Positions 1 to 7,727 of a stretch of 64,000 nucleotides of DNA are shown piece by piece. Origin of the DNA: FLUQ01 sp031551515 (lineage in GTDB: Bacteria > Desulfobacterota > Desulfovibrionia > Desulfovibrionales > Desulfovibrionaceae). The stretch's first letter is position 1, and every line of letters begins with the position of its first letter. The stretch is taken from assembly GCA_031551515.1 (NCBI GenBank), contig JAVBNL010000032.1:44637-108636 (forward strand), read 5' to 3'. Made by a program: the position numbers and the translations under genes. The notes below the pieces were generated by a model. It was not told where the DNA came from. It saw nothing but the letters and a program-made list of their open reading frames with translations, and made no database searches.

Positions 1-658
1 TAAAATTCATGCGGTTTTGCGGGGTGGCGCAGATGCGCGAACCGTCTTCCTGCTGCGATATGCAGCCAATACAGCGGGCGTTGCAGGCGCGTGAAACGGG
101 CAGGGGCGCTTCATAGCGGCCAAGGCAAAGGTTGCGCGCGGCCGGGCAGGCGTAGGTCAAAGCGCATTTGGCCATCAGGTGCTGCATCAGCCGGTTTTTC
201 GGGTAGGCGCGCATCAGGGCCTGCGCTTTTTTCTCGATGACCTGGCGGGGTATGTTTTGAAAAACCTGGCGCGGATCTGTATCCACCTTTTTGGCGCAGA
301 CATAAAAGCGGTCGTTGGCGAAACCGACGGCGCCGTAAGCGAAAAGGGGCAGCATGGGCGCGCCTTCCTGCGTGTGATAGGCCGCATGCGCCGTGAGCGT
401 GTGGGCCGGAGAAACAAAGGCGGCCACGGCCATCTCTTCAAGAACCACCACCTCGCCGCTTTCCCGGTCAAGCCCAACGGCATTGCGGCCGGGCAGCAGG
501 AAAAGCTCGCTTTCATCGGGCAGGGGCATGAGCTCGTCGGGCCGGGGCACGGCGAAATCATCGCCCTGGCGGCAAATCATGCCGAGGTCGGGGTGGTCGT
601 AAATGTGCCCTTGCGCATCGGCCATTACCAGTGCCGGACGAATGGAGGGAGCTGCCAT
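1..658 (-). CDS. Radical SAM protein, 5' part (runs off the left edge)
   Basis: The first 219 codons of a minus-strand gene are present and the 3' end lies outside the window. A C-x3-C-x2-C motif at about residues 192-199 (CNARCIGC) is the signature that binds the radical-SAM [4Fe-4S] cluster. It is unusually far from the N-terminus, so roughly 190 residues of an unrecognised domain with scattered Cys residues come first. The substrate cannot be told from this part. The start is the ATG at 658-656. The gene is divergent from the plus-strand run beginning at 850, across a 190-base gap holding a perfect palindrome. The cluster motif is seen directly; the function beyond radical SAM chemistry is unknown. 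Confidence 0.75.
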   Translation of the reverse strand, partial: MAAPSIRPALVMADAQGHIYDHPDLGMICRQGDDFAVPRPDELMPLPDESELFLLPGRNAVGLDRESGEVVVLEEMAVAAFVSPAHTLTAHAAYHTQEGAPMLPLFAYGAVGFANDRFYVCAKKVDTDPRQVFQNIPRQVIEKKAQALMRAYPKNRLMQHLMAKCALTYACPAARNLCLGRYEAPLPVSRACNARCIGCISQQEDGSRICATPQNRMNF

Positions 659-720
659 GATTTTCTCTGATCGTTTTTTTGTGGCGGCGGCCGCGCTCTA
701 TGTTTATACTGCCGCTTTGG

Positions 721-744
721 GAAACAGAGTACCTACTCTGTTTC
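721..744. repeat. Perfect 11-bp inverted repeat in a divergent intergenic region
   Basis: Arms GAAACAGAGTA and TACTCTGTTTC are separated by only two bases (CC). The site lies between the radical-SAM gene (minus) and the gene at 850 (plus). No T-run follows on either strand, so a regulator-binding site fits better than a terminator. A weak promoter-like pair, TAGGCA at 753 and TATTTA at 776 with a 17-base spacer, sits just downstream on the plus strand. Confidence 0.5.
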
Positions 745-849
745 ACCGTGACTAGGCAATGCCATGAATGCGGTGTATTTAAAAGCAGAGATTTTTACCG
801 CGCGGCGCGCCCACATGTAACCTGTTTCAGGCAGACGAGGAACCCGGTT

Positions 850-1263
850 ATGTTCGCAGACCCTTTTACCGCCATCATGGCCCTGGTTGTGCTCAACTTT
901 GCGGGCATGCTGGTATTGTTCCTGTTCATTCTACGCAGCCTTGACGCCGTGCAGCGCGCCGTGCACGAAGCGCGCGGCAGTCTGCAATTGCGGATCGCCG
1001 ATACCGAGCATCAGTTGAACGATTTGGCGGCGGCCATTCGTGAACTGTCCGGCAGCAAAGAAAATTCTTCCGCCATTCCGGCTGAAACGCAGGCGGACCT
1101 TGGCGCGATGCTGGAGCAGGGGGTGCCCAAGCTGCGGCGGCAGGACGGCTTTGACCTGCCTGAACTGAAGCTTGCAGACGTGGCGGGCAAGCCTTCCTCC
1201 ACGGCCCAGAAAACGCCCGCTCCCGCTAAAAACGGCGGCTCCGGCCCTTTGGATATTTTGTAA
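850..1263 (+). CDS. Membrane-anchored coiled-coil protein of unknown function
   Basis: 137 residues. One hydrophobic segment at about residues 8-28 is followed by a charged, probably coiled-coil stretch to about 75 and then a Pro/Ala-rich tail. This looks like a single-pass inner-membrane protein with a cytoplasmic helical domain. The start is ATG 850, preceded by a GAGG-type ribosome site at about 837-840. The stop codon touches the following NAD kinase frame (TAATG at 1261-1265), so the two are probably cotranscribed. I do not recognise a family. Confidence 0.7.
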   Translation: MFADPFTAIMALVVLNFAGMLVLFLFILRSLDAVQRAVHEARGSLQLRIADTEHQLNDLAAAIRELSGSKENSSAIPAETQADLGAMLEQGVPKLRRQDGFDLPELKLADVAGKPSSTAQKTPAPAKNGGSGPLDIL

Positions 1264-1292
1264 TGTCTTGTTCCAACCAAATGAGGGATATG

Positions 1293-2165
1293 ATGCGGCA
1301 GCCAGTGCGTTCCGTGGCTCTGCTCGGCAAGGCGCGCAACGCGGTCGCGGCGGAACTTGCATCCGACGCGCAAGCCTGGTTCGCCGCCCGGGGCGTTTCG
1401 TGCGTTTCTTTCATCTATCAGGCTGAAGATAAAGAGTTTCTCACTCGCCTGGGCGATGCGGACCTGGTCGTCGTGCTGGGCGGCGACGGCACTTTGGTCA
1501 GCGTCACTAGGCAGCTTGCCGCCCAGCCGCGTCCGGTCATGGGCGTCAATCTGGGCCGGGTAGGATTCTTGACCGAAATCAGCCCGGATGCATGGGAAAG
1601 CGCTTTTGAGCGCATCATTCGCGACGGCGTCATGGTAGAAAAAGGCTTGGCGCTGCACTATGCTCTCGTTCGGAAGGGAAAACCCCTGAGCGAAGGGCTT
1701 GCCGTCAATGATATCGTCATTTCCAGAGGCGGCCCGGCCAGGCTGGTCAGCCTGGAACTGGTGGTGGAAGGGGCGCGCCTGGCCACATTGCGGGCCGACG
1801 GGCTTATTCTTTCAACGCCCACGGGGTCCACGGGGTATATGGGGTCCGCCAGAGGGCCGCTTTTGTACCCCGGCATCGATGCATACGGCGTGACCGCCCT
1901 TTGTCCTTTTCTCAGTAATTTTCTGCCCATGGTCCTGCCTGCAAAAACCTGCTTCACCGTTACCGTGGTCGAAGCCGGGCCCGAGATCTATATGACCGTG
2001 GACGGGCAAGAGGCCTTGCGCCTGGAAGCGGGCGACAGGCTTGAAGCGTATGGCGAGCCGGACCGGGTGCGTTTTGCCCGCCTGGACGGCGAAGGCTATT
2101 TTGCCAAGCTGCGTTCCGCCGGGTTTGTGCGTGATTTTACCGGCCCGGGCATGGAGCAGGCATGA
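1293..2165 (+). CDS. nadK: NAD kinase
   Basis: Phosphorylates NAD+ to NADP+ in the cytoplasm. The GGDGTL motif of the NAD kinase fold, NDIVI, and the TPTGSTGY substrate loop are all visible. The loop continues as SARGP where most family members read SAGGP, a Gly to Arg change in a conserved turn. I prefer the ATG at 1293 because GAGGG lies five bases upstream; ATGs at 1263, 1281 and 1290 are in frame, and 1263 would overlap the previous stop. About 290 residues, normal for the family. It overlaps the next gene by four bases (ATGA), implying translational coupling. Confidence 0.93.
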   Translation: MRQPVRSVALLGKARNAVAAELASDAQAWFAARGVSCVSFIYQAEDKEFLTRLGDADLVVVLGGDGTLVSVTRQLAAQPRPVMGVNLGRVGFLTEISPDAWESAFERIIRDGVMVEKGLALHYALVRKGKPLSEGLAVNDIVISRGGPARLVSLELVVEGARLATLRADGLILSTPTGSTGYMGSARGPLLYPGIDAYGVTALCPFLSNFLPMVLPAKTCFTVTVVEAGPEIYMTVDGQEALRLEAGDRLEAYGEPDRVRFARLDGEGYFAKLRSAGFVRDFTGPGMEQA

Positions 2166-3907
2166 GCAAATTCCCCTCATTCACCAGCGTCAAAGACATT
2201 CGCCTCGGCCGTAATGCCGGGTTGGAAGCCTGGATTCACCATTTCCTGATCGAAAACAACCTGGAGTATCAGCTCAGCCCGGCGCTTGTGGCGTCGCCGC
2301 AGCAATTGCGGTTTATGGTGGCGCTGGATGAGGACCAAGTTTACGTGCCGTGTTCCGACGCGCTTTTTCAGCAGTTTTACCAGGGCGAGCTTTCGCCGGA
2401 CTTGCGGGAACAATACGCCGATGCTTGGCAGTTCATCGAAACGGCGGTGGAAGGGGCCAAACTGTCGGCCGCCGCGCGCTTGCGCATTTTACAGTTGTGC
2501 CGCTACCGTTTTGACCTGTATGTGGCTTCGCGCATGATTTTGCCTTCGCGTCTGGTCAAACGTTTGGTCGGCATCGTGCTGGCCCAAATGGGCGACCCCG
2601 ACCCGTTCAGAAAAAAGAAACAGCAGACCAACGCCCGCATGGCGGGCATTCTTTCCGACCCCAAATTTCAGAAGGCGCTGCGTTCCTGCCCTGACACGGC
2701 GGGCCTCAAAACCATATCGGATCTGCGCTGGGCCGCAGATTTCGCAGAGTTGCAGCGCCTGTTCCGCGTGGCGACGCACCGCGACCTGTGGCAGGGCCGC
2801 GTGACGCCGGAAAAGCTGGAAGAGGAGTTGCGCGCGGGTTGCGAAGATTGCGATTGCCTGCATTCCATCTTCGGGCCGGAAGAAACGCCGCGTAAAAAGA
2901 TTCTGTATCTGCCCGACGTGGCGGGCGGGTTCATGGCGGACCTGCTCATAGTCAAATCATTGCTGCGGCAGGGGCACCAGGTCATTTTGGCGCTCAAAGG
3001 CGCGTTTTATTTCAACACGCCCGTGATCTGGGATATGGAGACGGACCCCGCCCTGAAAGCCGGAGCGGAAAGCATGTTCTTTCTGCACGACGATGCAGTT
3101 TCCAAAAACGTGTTGCTGCAATACCTGCGTGAGCACCGGCTGGTGGTCATCAGCGACGGCACGGCCGAGCAGTTGAATTTGTATCGCGTCAGCGTGACTT
3201 TCGCCCGGGCCTGGAAAGAGTGCGACCTGATTATCGCCAAAGGGCGGCGCAACAGGCAGGTGCTGCTTGACTCAAGCCACGAGCTTACGCGTGACGTTCT
3301 GTGCTTCTGGCGGGAGGAAGAGGGGGCTTTTCGCATGCGCTGCAAGTCCAAACCCGCCAAAGTCCGCATCTTTACGGAAAATGATCTGGCGGCCAGGGCC
3401 GACGGCATTATAAGCCGCATGCGCCGGGCCAGACACGAAGGCAAATCCGTAATGTTCTACAGCGCGGTTATCGGGTCTATTCCCGGCCAGACCAAGACCG
3501 CCATTGAGGTGGTGTCGAGCTTTGTCCGTCATTTGCGCGAACGCATGGAGAACACGTTCATCATCAACCCGGCGGAACATTTTGAAGAAGGGCTGGACGG
3601 CGACGATCTGATGTTCATGTGGGAACGCGTGCAGCGCAGCGGGTATCTGGACGTCTGGCGTTTTCAGACGGTTGACGATATAGAAACCAGCTTCAGCCTG
3701 TTGGGCCGCAAAGTGCCGTCCATCTGGCTGGGCAAGGATGCGACGTTTTCCACGGGCTGCACCAAAGAGATGCACATTGCGCTTGATATGCAGCGTTCGC
3801 ACCCGGAATTGCAGATTATCGGCCCCGCGGCGGAGAAATTCTTTCGCCGCCGCGATTACGGCGTGGGCAAATATTTTGACGCGCGCATTACGGTAGCAGA
3901 TTTGTAA
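2162..3907 (+). CDS. ARMT1-like/DUF89 domain protein
   Basis: 581 residues. From about residue 240 the protein matches the DUF89/ARMT1 pattern: KILYLPDVAGG, a hydrophobic strand ending in KGAFYFN, then SDGTAEQLN and DLIIAKGRRN. DUF89 proteins are metal-dependent phosphatases thought to remove damaged sugar phosphates; the assignment here rests on motif resemblance. The first 230 residues are mainly helical and unrecognised. It overlaps nadK by four bases and is followed 11 bases later by the DUF4254 gene, so all three probably share a transcript. The substrate is unknown. Confidence 0.65.
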   Translation: MSKFPSFTSVKDIRLGRNAGLEAWIHHFLIENNLEYQLSPALVASPQQLRFMVALDEDQVYVPCSDALFQQFYQGELSPDLREQYADAWQFIETAVEGAKLSAAARLRILQLCRYRFDLYVASRMILPSRLVKRLVGIVLAQMGDPDPFRKKKQQTNARMAGILSDPKFQKALRSCPDTAGLKTISDLRWAADFAELQRLFRVATHRDLWQGRVTPEKLEEELRAGCEDCDCLHSIFGPEETPRKKILYLPDVAGGFMADLLIVKSLLRQGHQVILALKGAFYFNTPVIWDMETDPALKAGAESMFFLHDDAVSKNVLLQYLREHRLVVISDGTAEQLNLYRVSVTFARAWKECDLIIAKGRRNRQVLLDSSHELTRDVLCFWREEEGAFRMRCKSKPAKVRIFTENDLAARADGIISRMRRARHEGKSVMFYSAVIGSIPGQTKTAIEVVSSFVRHLRERMENTFIINPAEHFEEGLDGDDLMFMWERVQRSGYLDVWRFQTVDDIETSFSLLGRKVPSIWLGKDATFSTGCTKEMHIALDMQRSHPELQIIGPAAEKFFRRRDYGVGKYFDARITVADL

Positions 3908-3918
3908 GGAAGGATACC

Positions 3919-4581
3919 ATGAGCGATTCACGCGCTGCTTTGGAGCGCGATCTCGGCAGTTGTTTCATCGCGCAGGAACAGGCGGTCGCCGACTGGCACC
4001 AGCGGGAACCGGAAGGTTCGCTTTTGCCGGAAGCGGGGCAGGAGAGCGATCCGGCGGCCTTGTTGCGGCAGCTTGTTCTGGCGCAGCATCTGATGAATTT
4101 CCGCCTCTGGCATGTGGAAGACACAGCCCGGCGTAAAGATGTCGACGCTTCGGTCATTGCCGATTGCAAATACCGCATCGACAAACTGAACCAAAGCCGC
4201 AACGACGCCATTGAAAGTGTGGACGCCTGCCTTGTGGCGCGCATCGCGCCGCTTGCGGCAGCGCCCGCCGGGACGCGGCCCCGGCATAATACCGAATCGC
4301 TGGGAATGGCTATTGACAGGCTGTCCATTCTGGCCCTTAAAATATACCATATGGCGGAGCAGACGGAACGCACCGACGTTGACGCCGCGCATCTGGCCTC
4401 CTGCCGGGATAAACTGGCGGTTCTGCGTGAGCAGCGTTCCGATTTGATACAGGCCGTGCTTGACCTGGTCGGTGATTTTATTGCCGGGATCAAGCAGCCC
4501 AAGGCATATTATCAGTTCAAGATGTATAACGACCCGGCCCTGAACCCCGCGTTGTATGGGAACAAGGGCGGCAGCAAATAA
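3919..4581 (+). CDS. DUF4254 domain protein
   Basis: 220 residues, soluble and helical. The segment NTESLGMAIDRLSILALKIYHM near the middle and the preceding HVEDTARRKDVD block match DUF4254, a family of unknown function often found near surface-polysaccharide glycosyltransferases in Bacteroidetes and Desulfovibrionaceae (from memory). Here the neighbours are a DUF89-like gene upstream and gatB 11 bases downstream, and the nearest glycosyltransferases are 15 kb away. The start ATG 3919 follows the AAGGAAGGA ribosome site at 3907-3915. Confidence 0.75.
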   Translation: MSDSRAALERDLGSCFIAQEQAVADWHQREPEGSLLPEAGQESDPAALLRQLVLAQHLMNFRLWHVEDTARRKDVDASVIADCKYRIDKLNQSRNDAIESVDACLVARIAPLAAAPAGTRPRHNTESLGMAIDRLSILALKIYHMAEQTERTDVDAAHLASCRDKLAVLREQRSDLIQAVLDLVGDFIAGIKQPKAYYQFKMYNDPALNPALYGNKGGSK

Positions 4582-4592
4582 TTGGAGAATAC

Positions 4593-6026
4593 ATGTCCGC
4601 TTATGAAGCCGTGATCGGCCTTGAAGTTCACGCCCAGCTGGCGACGCAGTCGAAGCTGTTCTGCTCGTGCGCCAACAGGTTCGGCGACGAACCCAACGAT
4701 AACGTGTGCGAGATTTGCGGCGGTTTTCCCGGCGCATTGCCCGTGCTGAACAAAAAGGCTGTGGAATACGCGGCGAAAATGGGCCTGGCCATCAACTGCG
4801 AAGTGAACCTGTATTCCGTTTTCGCGCGCAAAAGCTATTTTTATCCGGACCTGCCCGACGGGTTTCAGACTTCGCAGTATAGCCCGCCTATATGTTCCGG
4901 CGGGTACGTGGATGTGACGAACGCAGAGGGCGCCACCCGCCGTATCGGCATCACCCGCATCCATATGGAAAACGACGCCGGCAAGAATATTCATTCCAGC
5001 GGCGGCAACGAAAGCTACGTGGACCTTAACCGGGGCGGCACTCCGCTGATCGAAATAGTCAGTGAACCTGACCTGCGTGGGGCGGAAGAAGCGGTGCTGT
5101 TTTTGCGGCGTTTGCGCTCCATTTTGCTGTACCTCGGGGTATGCGACGGCAACATGGAAGAGGGCAGCCTTCGCTGCGACGCCAACGTTTCTATTCGGCC
5201 GGTGGGCAGCAAAACATTCGGCACCCGAGTGGAGATCAAGAACCTCAACTCGTTCCGCAACGTGCAGCGGGCCATCGAATATGAAATTTCACGGCAGAAG
5301 ATCTGCCTGGAAGACGGCGAGGAATTGGTGCAGGAAACACGCCTGTATGACAGCGCGAAAAACCTGACCATGTCCATGCGCAGCAAAGAAGAGGCGCACG
5401 ATTACCGTTATTTTCCCAGCCCCGACCTGCCGCCGGTGCGGATTGCTCCTGACGAACTGGCCCGATGGAAGAGCGAAATGCCCGAATTGCCCCATGCGCG
5501 GCGCGACAGGTTCGTATCGCTGTTCGGCCTTTCAGAGCAGGATGCGGATTTGCTGACGTCTGAAAAGGAACTGGCCGACTTTTTTGAAGCGGCTCTTGCC
5601 GTGTACCCGCAGTCCAAGCGTGTCGCCAACCTGATGCAGGGCGAAGTGCTGCGCGAGATGAACGCCACGGGGCTCAGCCTGGCCGATGCCGGGTTGAAAC
5701 CGGAGAACCTTGCGGAACTGGCAAAAATCATTGATGATGGACTTATCAGCGTGAAGATAGCGCAAGATATTTTTACGGAACTGTTTGCCAAGGGAGGCTC
5801 TCCGGAAAAGCTTGTGCGCGACCGGGGGCTGGCCCAAATTTCAGACAGCGGGGCGCTGGAGGCCGCCGTGGCGGCTGCCGTGGCTGAAAACCCTGCGGAA
5901 GTCGCAGCCTATAAAGAGGGCAAAACTAAACTGATTTCCTTTTTTGTGGGTCAGGTTATGCGCAAAACCGGGGGCAAGGCCAATCCGGCCCTGGTTAACG
6001 AACTGTTGCGCAAATATCTTGGCTAA
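4593..6026 (+). CDS. gatB: Asp-tRNA(Asn)/Glu-tRNA(Gln) amidotransferase subunit B
   Basis: GatB selects misacylated Glu-tRNA(Gln) or Asp-tRNA(Asn) for transamidation in the GatCAB complex. 477 residues, the usual length. The opening EAVIGLEVHAQL, the paired-Cys zinc site (FCSC ... CEICGG) and the kinase-like cradle (IEIKNLNSF region) are clear, and a helical YqeY-like tail follows after about residue 330. gatA and gatC are not in the window. ATG 4593 follows a GGAG site at 4583. It is part of the 850-9674 plus-strand run. Confidence 0.97.
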   Translation: MSAYEAVIGLEVHAQLATQSKLFCSCANRFGDEPNDNVCEICGGFPGALPVLNKKAVEYAAKMGLAINCEVNLYSVFARKSYFYPDLPDGFQTSQYSPPICSGGYVDVTNAEGATRRIGITRIHMENDAGKNIHSSGGNESYVDLNRGGTPLIEIVSEPDLRGAEEAVLFLRRLRSILLYLGVCDGNMEEGSLRCDANVSIRPVGSKTFGTRVEIKNLNSFRNVQRAIEYEISRQKICLEDGEELVQETRLYDSAKNLTMSMRSKEEAHDYRYFPSPDLPPVRIAPDELARWKSEMPELPHARRDRFVSLFGLSEQDADLLTSEKELADFFEAALAVYPQSKRVANLMQGEVLREMNATGLSLADAGLKPENLAELAKIIDDGLISVKIAQDIFTELFAKGGSPEKLVRDRGLAQISDSGALEAAVAAAVAENPAEVAAYKEGKTKLISFFVGQVMRKTGGKANPALVNELLRKYLG

Positions 6027-6052
6027 CTATTCCGCAAAGGGCTGGATATATT

Positions 6053-7654
6053 GTGACTGATGATACTACTATTACTCCCGATGCTGCCGGAGGAGAAAAC
6101 CCCTCTGATGCGGCGGACCCTTTTTCTATTCAATTGATTCAGCCGGGACAGGGCGGCGGCACCTTGCTGATCGCCGTGGCTGACCCGGAAGGCATGGATG
6201 TGCAGAACGCCGAGGGCTCTGCTGCTTCTGCCGGCGATCCCGCCGAGGCCTCTGCGGATGCCCCCGCCGGTATGCGGATTGATACCCCTGACGCGGCAGC
6301 GCCCTCACCGGAAGCCGTTTTTGAATCCGCGCCGCTGTCCGGCAAAGAAGCCGACGTGGCCGGTGTGCGCCTGCGGCCTTTGGGGCCGGTCAATTTCTTT
6401 CTGACCCGGGGGCAGCCATACGCCAATGGCGACATCGTCATGGTCGACATGGAAGGCTCACTTGCCCTGGGAAAAGTGGTCAGCATAAGCAGAGTGGACC
6501 CTGCGCACCTGGTGACGGAAGAGAGCGGCAAACTTCGCCCCATCGTCCGCAAAGCCACGGAGCAGGAAATAACCGCTGCCCCCGGCAATGTGAGCCTGGC
6601 GGAAGAAGCCGTACGGTTTTGCAAAAATTGCGTGCGTGAGCGCGATCTGGATATGAAGTTGGTGGACGTGTTGATCATGCACGACCGCAGCAAGATGGTT
6701 TTTTATTTTACCGCGCCGGCGCGTATTGATTTTCGTGAACTGGTCAAGGATCTGGTGCGTAAATACCGTACGCGCATAGAGCTGCGCCAGATCGGCGTGC
6801 GCCACGAAACGCAGATGGCCGGGGCCGTGGGCAACTGCGGCATGGTCTGCTGCTGTCGCCGCTATTTGCGCAAATTCGCGCCCGTGGCCATCAAAATGGC
6901 CAAAGAGCAGAACGTGTTTTTGAACCCGGTAAAAATATCGGGTATTTGCGGCCGCCTGCTTTGTTGCCTTGCATACGAGCAAGACCATTATGACGAGTTT
7001 TATCGCCGCTGCCCCAAGCTGGGCAAGAAATACCAGACGGACAAAGGCGTGATGCGCGTGCTGCGGGCGAGCCTGTTCCGCGAAAGCATCAGTGTGCTGA
7101 ACGAAAATAACGAAGAAGTCGAATATCCTTTGGAAGAGTGGAAGACGCTCAACCCACACCGGCCTGACGCATCGCAGCAGCAAGCGCAGAACGCGCAGCA
7201 CGGCGGCGCAAAAAAGGAGCGGGAAGAGGGCGGCCGGGGCAGGCACCACGACCGCGGCCGTGGGGGTGCGGCTCCTGCGACCGCTGCAAGCGGCGCGGCC
7301 CCTGCTGGAGCGAAGGATACAGCCCCTGCGAGTGGTGCGGCTGCCGCCAAAGATACACTCCCCGCGCATGGCGCGGCCACTTCGGGTAGTTCCGCTCCCG
7401 CGAACGGCGCTCCGGTGGCAAAGCCTCCTGCGCCTGCCGTTCCCGCCCCGGTTGAAACCGCCGCGCGGGCTGACTCCGCCGCGCCGTCCCCGTTTGCGGC
7501 TGAAGATGACGACCTTGTTTTGAGCGCGGACCAGGATGATGACGATTCCGAGTCCATTTTCGGCCTTGCTCCACGCAAAGTGCCCGCTTCCGCTGAAGGG
7601 GGCTCTCAGGGCGCTTCCCGGCAAGGGCACAGGCATAATCGTCGCAGAGGATAA
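6053..7654 (+). CDS. ricT: PSP1-family protein RicT (YaaT) with long low-complexity ends
   Basis: The PSP1 core (about residues 100-330) carries the cysteines that in Bacillus RicT bind iron-sulfur clusters: CGMVCCC at 262-268 and CGRLLCC at 299-305. In Bacillus, RicT works with RicA and RicF in the Y-complex that aids RNase Y; no ricA or ricF homologue is visible here. The protein is 533 residues, about twice Bacillus RicT, because of an acidic Ala/Pro-rich N-terminal 100 residues and an Ala/Pro/Gly-rich tail after about 370 ending in basic HNRRRG. The start is GTG 6053, 26 bases after gatB. The core is secure; the extensions look disordered. Confidence 0.88.
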   Translation: MTDDTTITPDAAGGENPSDAADPFSIQLIQPGQGGGTLLIAVADPEGMDVQNAEGSAASAGDPAEASADAPAGMRIDTPDAAAPSPEAVFESAPLSGKEADVAGVRLRPLGPVNFFLTRGQPYANGDIVMVDMEGSLALGKVVSISRVDPAHLVTEESGKLRPIVRKATEQEITAAPGNVSLAEEAVRFCKNCVRERDLDMKLVDVLIMHDRSKMVFYFTAPARIDFRELVKDLVRKYRTRIELRQIGVRHETQMAGAVGNCGMVCCCRRYLRKFAPVAIKMAKEQNVFLNPVKISGICGRLLCCLAYEQDHYDEFYRRCPKLGKKYQTDKGVMRVLRASLFRESISVLNENNEEVEYPLEEWKTLNPHRPDASQQQAQNAQHGGAKKEREEGGRGRHHDRGRGGAAPATAASGAAPAGAKDTAPASGAAAAKDTLPAHGAATSGSSAPANGAPVAKPPAPAVPAPVETAARADSAAPSPFAAEDDDLVLSADQDDDDSESIFGLAPRKVPASAEGGSQGASRQGHRHNRRRG

Positions 7655-7727
7655 GAAGCTGTTTTACGGCTTATTGTAAAATGAGCGCATGTCACTTGAA
7701 CGTTTTTCCGGCAAGAGGAGTTTTCGC

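Noticed and set aside
6458..7636. 392-codon minus-strand open frame over ricT
   Set aside because: Translation is Arg/His-rich noise opposite the real PSP1 core and Ala/Pro tail.
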